A DNA stretch of 64,000 nt from Kangiella sp. (GTDB lineage: Bacteria > Pseudomonadota > Gammaproteobacteria > Enterobacterales > Kangiellaceae), in the NCBI RefSeq assembly GCF_014762745.1, contig NZ_JABURJ010000112.1:1-64000 (forward strand), written 5' to 3'. Below the pieces are notes generated by a model. It saw only the letters and a program-made list of their open reading frames with translations. It made no database searches and was not told the DNA's origin. Made by a program: the position numbers and the translations under genes. Positions 58,188-64,000 of the stretch are shown one piece after another. How positions within the stretch are numbered: the first letter of the stretch is position 1; every line of letters begins with the position of its first letter.

Positions 58188-58357
58188 TATTATTAGAGTC
58201 CTAAAACTTTAGTTGTTAGTGCGTCTGATACATTGAAGCCCGACACACTGGGTAGCAATGTATTAACGCCTATTATCACTTCTAGATTGAACCTAAGAAC
58301 AGTCATTAACAGCTGTTCTTAAATCAGTATCGGCTAGTGTAGATCCGAAGGCTAAAA

Positions 58358-58366
58358 TAATCCACA
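58358..58366 (+). promoter_or_regulatory. DnaA box (one mismatch)
   Basis: TAATCCACA against the consensus TTATCCACA. Confidence 0.5.
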
Positions 58367-58546
58367 AGTTTACCTATATATTTTTCCTATAAGCTATTCC
58401 CTCATGATTGACGGGGCTAGATTTAAAACTATACAGAATCTGATTAAAAACCATTCAAATAACAAATTTGTGGGCATATCATGTATAAAAACCGTTTAAA
58501 TCTGTTGATAGAAGCATAATAAGTACAAATTGAACACTTATGCAGT

Positions 58547-58555
58547 TTTTGCACA
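58547..58555 (+). promoter_or_regulatory. DnaA box
   Basis: TTTTGCACA fits the relaxed consensus TTWTNCACA exactly. Confidence 0.6.
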
Positions 58556-58626
58556 CCCGTTTGATGACAAGTTACACAAAGAGTTATCAATTCAGTATCC
58601 ATTTGATTTTACGCACAAAAAATCAG

Positions 58627-58635
58627 TTACCCACA
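58627..58635 (+). promoter_or_regulatory. DnaA box (one mismatch)
   Basis: TTACCCACA against TTATCCACA, just before the AT-rich stretch. Confidence 0.5.
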
Positions 58636-58826
58636 GGAATAACGGTCACTAATAATAGTAATAAGATCTTTTTAAATAACTTTATTAATATTACGCGGTT
58701 AATAACATAAAAATACACGCTCATAATAACTTAAGCACTTTTTTTAGTACCATTTCTGACAAAAGCAACAAAAAGCCTTAAAAAGTCAAAATGTCAGTAA
58801 CGAAATGCTTTGGAATGCGCCATAAC

Positions 58827-58835
58827 ATATCCACA
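58827..58835 (+). promoter_or_regulatory. DnaA box (one mismatch)
   Basis: ATATCCACA against TTATCCACA. Confidence 0.5.
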
Positions 58836-58980
58836 GAAGGCTTGCTAAAAAGAAAGAAATATCGACCATCTTGTGGTATTGAGAGAGCTAAAACACTAGA
58901 TAATCGAAAAAGAGGAAATTTTACGCAATTATCTTGTTTTTCAAGAGAACTTGATAAAGCTAAAAGATTGTTAAATAGCC

Positions 58981-58986
58981 TATAAT
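58981..58986 (+). promoter_or_regulatory. Candidate rpmH promoter, -10 box
   Basis: A perfect TATAAT about 145 bases before rpmH. No good -35 hexamer is found at 16-18 bases. Expected placement for rpmH transcription away from oriC. Confidence 0.45.
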
Positions 58987-59129
58987 ACCGTTGCACAAAG
59001 GCTCCAGATCCTATAGAATCTCGCGTCCTTGTAGTAAGGCTGATACATGATCTGGTTTCGGAAGTCTAACCAATGACTTATGAGACTAAGGTTATCGGCT
59101 TAAATTTTATTGGCTAGTGGGTTAATCCG

Positions 59130-59264
59130 ATGAAAAGAACATTTCAACCAAGCGTAATCAAGCGTAAGCGTACTCACGGCTTCCGTGCACGTATGGCCAC
59201 CAAAAACGGTCGTCAGGTTATCAACCGTCGTCGTGCTAAAGGTCGTAAGCGTTTAACCGCCTGA
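59130..59264 (+). CDS. rpmH: 50S ribosomal protein L34
   Basis: A 44-residue, highly basic ribosomal protein. The sequence opens [20 protein letters not shown] and ends [11 protein letters not shown], an unmistakable L34. It binds 23S rRNA in the large subunit. rpmH followed by rnpA and yidD is conserved across bacteria. The gene is short, so it is easily missed by length-filtered ORF calls. Confidence 0.98.
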   Translation: MKRTFQPSVIKRKRTHGFRARMATKNGRQVINRRRAKGRKRLTA

Positions 59265-59284
59265 TAAGTAAAGTATTCCTTGAT

Positions 59285-59671
59285 GTGAGTGACAGTCAGA
59301 CTTGTACTAAACAGCTTTGTGCTGGCTTTCCTGCAAGTCTGCGACTGCTCACAGCAGAGGATTACAAATGGGTTTTTAATAACAACCCGATCAAATTAGT
59401 TTGCCCTCCTTTCACCCTTCTTGCCGTTCCAAATCAAAAAAAGTTTTCTCGGCTTGGTCTGATTGTGGCTAAAAAAAATGTGCGAAGAGCCGTTGATCGT
59501 AACCGCCTTAAGCGCATGGCCAGAGAAAGTTTCCGTTTGCAACAACAGCAACTACCGGCATACGACATTGTTTTATTAGCGCGTCGTGGTAGTAGTCAGT
59601 TAGCGAATAAGGTATTATTCGAGCACCTTGAACAACTCTGGATTCGTTTACAGAAAAGGGTTAACAAGTGA
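59285..59671 (+). CDS. rnpA: Ribonuclease P protein component
   Basis: A 128-residue basic protein that assists RNase P RNA in removing 5' leaders of pre-tRNA. The RNR motif is [39 protein letters not shown] is the typical N-terminal part. A GTG start at 59285 is used here because no in-frame ATG precedes the conserved region; an out-of-frame ATG overlaps it. It overlaps yidD by four bases. Confidence 0.94.
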   Translation: MSDSQTCTKQLCAGFPASLRLLTAEDYKWVFNNNPIKLVCPPFTLLAVPNQKKFSRLGLIVAKKNVRRAVDRNRLKRMARESFRLQQQQLPAYDIVLLARRGSSQLANKVLFEHLEQLWIRLQKRVNK

Positions 59672-59892
59672 TTAATCGGGTATTGATTGGAATCGTTCGT
59701 GGCTACCAGAAGGTATTGAGCCCAGTGATGGGTAATCAGTGCCGTTTTTATCCCACCTGTTCTAATTATTCGATAGAAGCTTTGGAGCAGCATGGAGCCA
59801 TTAAGGGGAGCTGGTTAACCGTTAAGCGAATTGCTCGTTGTCATCCCGGATGTGAGGGTGGACATGATCCTGTCCCTCCCGTAAACCAATAA
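59668..59892 (+). CDS. yidD: Membrane protein insertion factor YidD
   Basis: A 74-residue protein with the family pattern [32 protein letters not shown] and the end [15 protein letters not shown]. It is an amphipathic membrane-associated helper of YidC-dependent insertion. The GTG start overlaps the rnpA stop (GTGA). Conserved neighbour of yidC, which begins 30 bases later. Confidence 0.94.
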   Translation: MINRVLIGIVRGYQKVLSPVMGNQCRFYPTCSNYSIEALEQHGAIKGSWLTVKRIARCHPGCEGGHDPVPPVNQ

Positions 59893-59922
59893 CAGTACAC
59901 GCAAAGAATTAAAGAGATTGCT

Positions 59923-61536
59923 ATGGAATCGATGCGCGGATTTTTTATTTTAGGTTTTGCTATTTGTAGTTTCTTGCTTTATCAAGCCTGGCAAAAAGAC
60001 TATGGCCCACAACCACAACAGGAAATTAATGAACAGTTTGGCCAAAGCGACTCTGTGGCCAACAGTAAAGTTGAAACCGACAACCTGATTGAAGTAGTCA
60101 CTGATGTATTAAAAGTTAAAATCGATCGTGTCGGCGGTGATGTGGTCTATGCTGAACTGAATAACTATAACCGTGAGTTAGATAGCGAAGCTGAAAAAGT
60201 GGTCCTGTTTGATTATCGCGATCGACTTTATCAAGCAAAAAGTGCTTTGTTGGGCAATGGTGCTCCCGATAACCAGTTACCGCGCGCCAGCTATCAGGCA
60301 GAGCAGAAAAGTTATCAATTAAATGCCGAACAAGATACGCTTGACGTTCCATTGAGTTGGACCAATCAGGAAGGTGTTGAGTTTACTAAGACCTTTAAAT
60401 TCAAACGGAATGACTATGAAATTGGTGTTGAATATAAGGTTAATAATCAATCTGCCAACGATAGAACCTATAATTTTGTAGCCGAACTGATTCGTGATCA
60501 GAAGCCAACTGGGCTAGAAGAAAAATCATCATTTGGTATGTCACCTTTTATTGGTGTTGCCTACTCCCCTGAAGAAAGAAAATACGAAAAGATTTCCTTT
60601 GAAGATATTGCAGAAGAACCTATTGATGTAACCCGTCAGGGTGGCTGGATTGGCTATTTGCAACATTACTTTATTTCTGCCTGGATCCCTGAGCAGCAGG
60701 AACAGATTAAAGTGACCTCTACGGTCAAGCCTAACCAGGATACAATTATTCGCTTTATCCAGCCGACGGTATCGGTTCCGGCTAAAAGTGAAAAAGTCAT
60801 TGGAGCAACTTTGTATGTGGGCCCTAAGATTCTGAAGCGCTTAGAAGCGGCTGCGCCAGGGCTTGAAAAGTCACTCGATCTGAGCTGGGTATGGTGGATT
60901 GGCTTACCTTTATATAAGTTAATGCAGTTCTTCTACTCGTTTGTTGCTAACTGGGGTGTGGCTATTATCCTGGTTACGCTGGTGGTAAAAGCATTGCTTT
61001 ATCCATTATCAGCAGCACAATATCGCTCAATGGCCAATATGCGTAAGTTGGCACCTAAAATGCAGCAATTGAAAGAGCGTTATGGTGAAGACAAACAACG
61101 TATGCAGCAGGAAATGATGAAGATGTATAAGGAGGAAGGAGCCAATCCATTTGGTGGCTGTCTGCCAATGTTATTGCAGTTCCCAATCTTTATCGCACTC
61201 TATTATGTGTTGTTCGAAGCGGTTGAGTTGCGCCATGCCCCTTTCTTTGGCTGGATTCAGGATTTATCGGTAGCCGACCCTTATTTTGTATTACCTCTGT
61301 TGATGGGCGGTAGTATGTGGCTGATGCAGAAGTTACAACCACAGTCACCAACCATGGATCCGATGCAGCAGAAAATCATGAGCTACCTTCCTGTAGTCTT
61401 TACCGTCTTTATGCTGTTCTTCCCTGCTGGTCTGGTTCTTTATTGGCTATGTAACAACCTGATTTCGGTTGCTCAGCAACAGTACATCACCAAGAAGATC
61501 GAAAGACAGGGAACCGTAAAAGCTAAAGCTAAATAA
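59923..61536 (+). CDS. yidC: Membrane protein insertase YidC
   Basis: A 537-residue inner-membrane insertase, the Oxa1/Alb3 homologue. An N-terminal helix ([18 protein letters not shown]) is followed by a large periplasmic beta domain up to about residue 320. The insertase core then begins near [19 protein letters not shown] and has the conserved [31 protein letters not shown] and [11 protein letters not shown]. It ends in a basic tail. Normal length for gammaproteobacteria. Confidence 0.97.
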   Translation: MESMRGFFILGFAICSFLLYQAWQKDYGPQPQQEINEQFGQSDSVANSKVETDNLIEVVTDVLKVKIDRVGGDVVYAELNNYNRELDSEAEKVVLFDYRDRLYQAKSALLGNGAPDNQLPRASYQAEQKSYQLNAEQDTLDVPLSWTNQEGVEFTKTFKFKRNDYEIGVEYKVNNQSANDRTYNFVAELIRDQKPTGLEEKSSFGMSPFIGVAYSPEERKYEKISFEDIAEEPIDVTRQGGWIGYLQHYFISAWIPEQQEQIKVTSTVKPNQDTIIRFIQPTVSVPAKSEKVIGATLYVGPKILKRLEAAAPGLEKSLDLSWVWWIGLPLYKLMQFFYSFVANWGVAIILVTLVVKALLYPLSAAQYRSMANMRKLAPKMQQLKERYGEDKQRMQQEMMKMYKEEGANPFGGCLPMLLQFPIFIALYYVLFEAVELRHAPFFGWIQDLSVADPYFVLPLLMGGSMWLMQKLQPQSPTMDPMQQKIMSYLPVVFTVFMLFFPAGLVLYWLCNNLISVAQQQYITKKIERQGTVKAKAK

Positions 61537-61549
61537 CACAGAAAGTATC

Positions 61550-62908
61550 GTGGATAATCGAGATACGATAGCCGCAATAGCAACGCCACCCGGTCGCGGT
61601 GGCGTTGGCATTATTAGAGTATCGGGAAAAAACTGTGAATTAATAGCGGAAAAAATACTACATAAACCACTTAAAGTTCGCGAAGCCACTTACCTCCCCT
61701 TCTATGACAATAAAAACAATGTTCTTGATCAGGGCATTGCTATTATATTTAAAGCTCCTAACTCATTTACCGGCGAAGATGTACTGGAATTACAAGGTCA
61801 TGGGGGACCGGTTATTCTAGATCTGTTGTTAAGGGAAGTACTCTCGGCGGGTGCGAGAATCGCAAAGCCCGGCGAGTTTTCTGAAAGAGCTTTTCTGAAC
61901 GACAAGCTGGATCTTGCTCAGGCTGAAGCAATTGCCGATTTAATTGAATCAACCTCAGAACAGGCCGCTCGTTCAGCCATGCGATCATTGCAGGGTGAGT
62001 TTTCAAATAAAGTTAATGCACTGGTTGAGTCACTGATTCATTTAAGAATTTATGTTGAAGCTGCGATTGATTTCCCAGAAGAAGAAATTGACTTCTTATC
62101 TGATGGCAAGGTGCAGACTGATCTATACGCTATCATTGATGCTATAAAACAACTCAAGAATGAAGCCCAGCAAGGCTCGATTTTGCGCGAAGGTATGACG
62201 GTAGTGATCGCCGGTAAGCCTAATGCAGGTAAATCAAGCTTGCTTAATGCGTTAGCTGGAAAAGAGTCAGCCATTGTAACGGACATTGCGGGAACAACCC
62301 GCGATGTCTTGCGCGAACATATTCATATTGATGGGTTGCCTGTTCACATTATTGATACTGCGGGGTTGCGTGACAGCGATGACACAGTTGAAAAAATTGG
62401 TATCGAGCGAGCCTGGCAGGAAATTGAAAAAGCAGACCAAATCATTCTGGTGGCAGATGCCAGCGAAACCCGTCAGTTTGTACCTCATGAAATTGATCCA
62501 GCCTTTACCCGCTTCGAACAATTTAAGGATAAATTATTAATTGTGGCGAACAAGCTGGATCTGACCGGCAATGATAAACTGATCGAAAACCAACATTATA
62601 AAGTACTGCCTTTGAGTGCTAAAACCGGACAGGGAATAGAAAAACTAAAAGAAACATTAAAAGATATTGTTGGATTTAAACAAACCTCTGAAGGATCCTT
62701 TATTGCCCGTCGCCGACATCTTGATGCCATCGAGAGAGCATTAGAATATTGTGAAAATGGAAAGCAGCAACTGGAGGTTTATCATGCCGGAGAGTTGCTG
62801 GCGGATGAATTAAGACAGGCGCAAAATGCATTATCAGAAATCACCGGCGAGTTTACCGCCGATGATTTATTAGGACGAATCTTTAGTAGTTTCTGTATCG
62901 GTAAGTAA
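61550..62908 (+). CDS. mnmE: tRNA modification GTPase MnmE
   Basis: A 452-residue GTPase that, with MnmG, installs the cmnm5 group at tRNA wobble uridine. The N-terminal folate-binding domain begins [23 protein letters not shown]1 is [16 protein letters not shown]2 is GTTRDV, G3 is DTAGLRDS and G4 is NKLD. The C-terminal catalytic Cys lies in SSFCIGK. Start is a GTG at 61550. Right downstream of yidC, as usual. Confidence 0.97.
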   Translation: MDNRDTIAAIATPPGRGGVGIIRVSGKNCELIAEKILHKPLKVREATYLPFYDNKNNVLDQGIAIIFKAPNSFTGEDVLELQGHGGPVILDLLLREVLSAGARIAKPGEFSERAFLNDKLDLAQAEAIADLIESTSEQAARSAMRSLQGEFSNKVNALVESLIHLRIYVEAAIDFPEEEIDFLSDGKVQTDLYAIIDAIKQLKNEAQQGSILREGMTVVIAGKPNAGKSSLLNALAGKESAIVTDIAGTTRDVLREHIHIDGLPVHIIDTAGLRDSDDTVEKIGIERAWQEIEKADQIILVADASETRQFVPHEIDPAFTRFEQFKDKLLIVANKLDLTGNDKLIENQHYKVLPLSAKTGQGIEKLKETLKDIVGFKQTSEGSFIARRRHLDAIERALEYCENGKQQLEVYHAGELLADELRQAQNALSEITGEFTADDLLGRIFSSFCIGK

Positions 62909-62924
62909 ATAGAGCTGAACAATT

Positions 62925-64000
62925 TTAAGAAGTTTGTTCAGCAGTTTGCTGTTGCAAACCAATCCGATTCCATTTCTGCCATTTAACCGATTCGCGATTA
63001 TAGAGTTTCTGCAGGCTCATAGTTAGAGCAACTAGTTCGATAAACTCAATCACGTAAAGCAGCAACCAGGCCACAGGAATAAACGGGATCAGGTTTTTGT
63101 GGAAACTGGATTTGGAATCAAGTTTTATCTGCATCGTTACCAGCGCTGATGAAACCAGAATCACCGAGGCTAGCAAGACAAAGTCTTGGCTGACAATGAC
63201 GTAGCAGTAGAAAAGCGATAAAAACAAACCGACATTTAAAAGCATAATTTCCGCGTATATTGCCAGTGGTAAAATAAACCAGGACAGATAGCGACTGTGT
63301 TGATTATTGCTGCTTAAAAACAGTTCTTTATGTTTAAAATAACAAAGAATGCGGCCGTACTTCCAACGCAGGCGTTGCTTGCGCAGGCCTTTCCAGTCTG
63401 TGGGACCTTCGGTATAAACCACGGCATCATGTGCATATCGTGTTTTGTAGCCATGACTTAAAATACTCATTGAAAGATCGATATCTTCTGTAATGATTTC
63501 TTCGTCAAAACCTCTAAGGTTAGTAAGTACGTCACGACGATAGGCAGCTGCGGCACCGCCAATAATGTGCACGGCATTGAAGTAAGAATCAGCCCGCTTG
63601 TAGAAAAAACCGCATACATATTCGAGCTGTTGTAGCCATTCGAGAGGTTTTTTCTTGTTACCGACAATGATGTTACCGGCAACCGCACCTACTGAAGGAT
63701 CGTCAAAGCGTTGCACGAATTTGTAAATGGCATTTTTATCAACGATACAGTCTGCATCAATAGTGATAATGATGTTACCTTCGGCAATTTCCAGGCCTTT
63801 ATTTAAGGCGCGCGCTTTGCCGCCATTGGTCAAAGATAAGTACTTGATAGGAACAAGTTGATCAGAGTGTTGTTCGTAATCTGCGATAAAGTTTCGAACC
63901 AGCTGATCGGTGCTGTCGGTAGAACCATCATTGATCACAATCAGTTCAAAATCGTGATAGTTAGATTGCAAAACAGATTCGATGGTTTTAATAATTCCTA
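62925..64000 (-). CDS. GT2 family glycosyltransferase, PgaC/BcsA-like (partial)
   Basis: The C-terminal 350 or so residues of a processive membrane glycosyltransferase; the 5' end lies beyond the window. The open frame continues upstream past 63971 to the edge. Seen are VINDGSTDSTDQLV, DADCIVDKNAIYKFV, TEDIDLSMSI and QRLRWKYGRI (the Q/R-x-x-R-W motif), followed by two to four transmembrane helices. The order resembles poly-N-acetylglucosamine synthase PgaC and hyaluronan-like synthases. The sugar is not evident. Convergent with mnmE. Confidence 0.85.
   Translation of the reverse strand, partial: GIIKTIESVLQSNYHDFELIVINDGSTDSTDQLVRNFIADYEQHSDQLVPIKYLSLTNGGKARALNKGLEIAEGNIIITIDADCIVDKNAIYKFVQRFDDPSVGAVAGNIIVGNKKKPLEWLQQLEYVCGFFYKRADSYFNAVHIIGGAAAAYRRDVLTNLRGFDEEIITEDIDLSMSILSHGYKTRYAHDAVVYTEGPTDWKGLRKQRLRWKYGRILCYFKHKELFLSSNNQHSRYLSWFILPLAIYAEIMLLNVGLFLSLFYCYVIVSQDFVLLASVILVSSALVTMQIKLDSKSSFHKNLIPFIPVAWLLLYVIEFIELVALTMSLQKLYNRESVKWQKWNRIGLQQQTAEQTS

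Larger units (their letters stand above)
58188..59129. other. oriC region
   Basis: A 942-base gene-free stretch between divergent dnaA and rpmH, the usual oriC place in gammaproteobacteria. It contains near-consensus DnaA boxes at 58358, 58547, 58627 and 58827. Very AT-rich runs at about 58640-58760 are candidates for the unwinding element. A GATC site is at 58664-58667. Plus-strand and minus-strand ORFs here have no family resemblance. Confidence 0.85.

Noticed and set aside
58778-58996. ORFs on both strands within oriC
   Set aside because: They lie in the AT-rich origin region, overlap DnaA boxes and resemble no family.

Overview
The window looks like a piece of a gammaproteobacterial chromosome around the replication origin. 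The right half has the order mnmE-yidC-yidD-rnpA-rpmH / oriC / dnaA-dnaN-recF-gyrB, plus fadBA-pepQ-yigZ, ubiK, rep and comM. The mildly AT-rich sequence and this gene set suggest a marine Oceanospirillales-type organism, with Kangiella or a relative as my best guess. That guess is inference from memory of gene content, not a search.

The left third (about 1-21.8 kb) is an accessory region in which every supported gene lies on the minus strand. It ends at a plus-strand integron integrase (intI, 20865-21830). Two complete gene cassettes lie next to intI, bounded by attI and by attC sites at 20214-20314 and 19313-19390. Further attC or attC-like sites occur at 15527-15598, 15113-15135, 17601-17653 and 3840-3909. 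I read the region as a sedentary chromosomal integron that has partly decayed. Its cargo includes a VIM-like subclass B1 metallo-beta-lactamase (15615-16412) with all zinc ligands, five serine hydrolases of the class C beta-lactamase/PBP fold, a DUF2975/XRE regulatory pair, a FISUMP protein, a DUF2807 lipoprotein, a methyltransferase, a SEL1 protein, a sulfotransferase and DUF2695, DUF3817, VOC and YCII proteins. A frameshifted MASE2-GGDEF diguanylate cyclase and a truncated alpha/beta hydrolase are also present. An intact IS1595-family element (16853-17560, perfect 20-bp ends, 8-bp target duplication) has inserted among them.

From 21.8 to 49 kb the region is mostly vertical in character: comM, a secreted Ala/Glu repeat protein and an outer-membrane barrel, an S8 peptidase divergent from an ECF sigma/anti-sigma/lipoprotein operon, and a sulfur block. 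The sulfur block has a PLP cysteine-desulfurase-like enzyme, a BigR/SqrR-like ArsR regulator with the paired cysteines, a rhodanese, a DUF2892 protein and a persulfide-dioxygenase-like MBL-fold enzyme. It encloses an RND/LolA-like/outer-membrane-protein export operon. Then follow rep, fadBA with a FadR-type operator and promoter, pepQ, yigZ, a SirB2-like gene, ubiK, a BsuPI-domain lipoprotein and a lone GspE/PilB ATPase.

From 49 to 64 kb come a HerA-like ATPase, dodecin, a PPK2-type gene broken by one base, then gyrB-recF-dnaN-dnaA, oriC (58188-59129), rpmH-rnpA-yidD-yidC-mnmE and a GT2 glycosyltransferase cut by the window end. Two genes (diguanylate cyclase, PPK2) are each broken by one base in a homopolymer, so sequencing error must be weighed against true decay.
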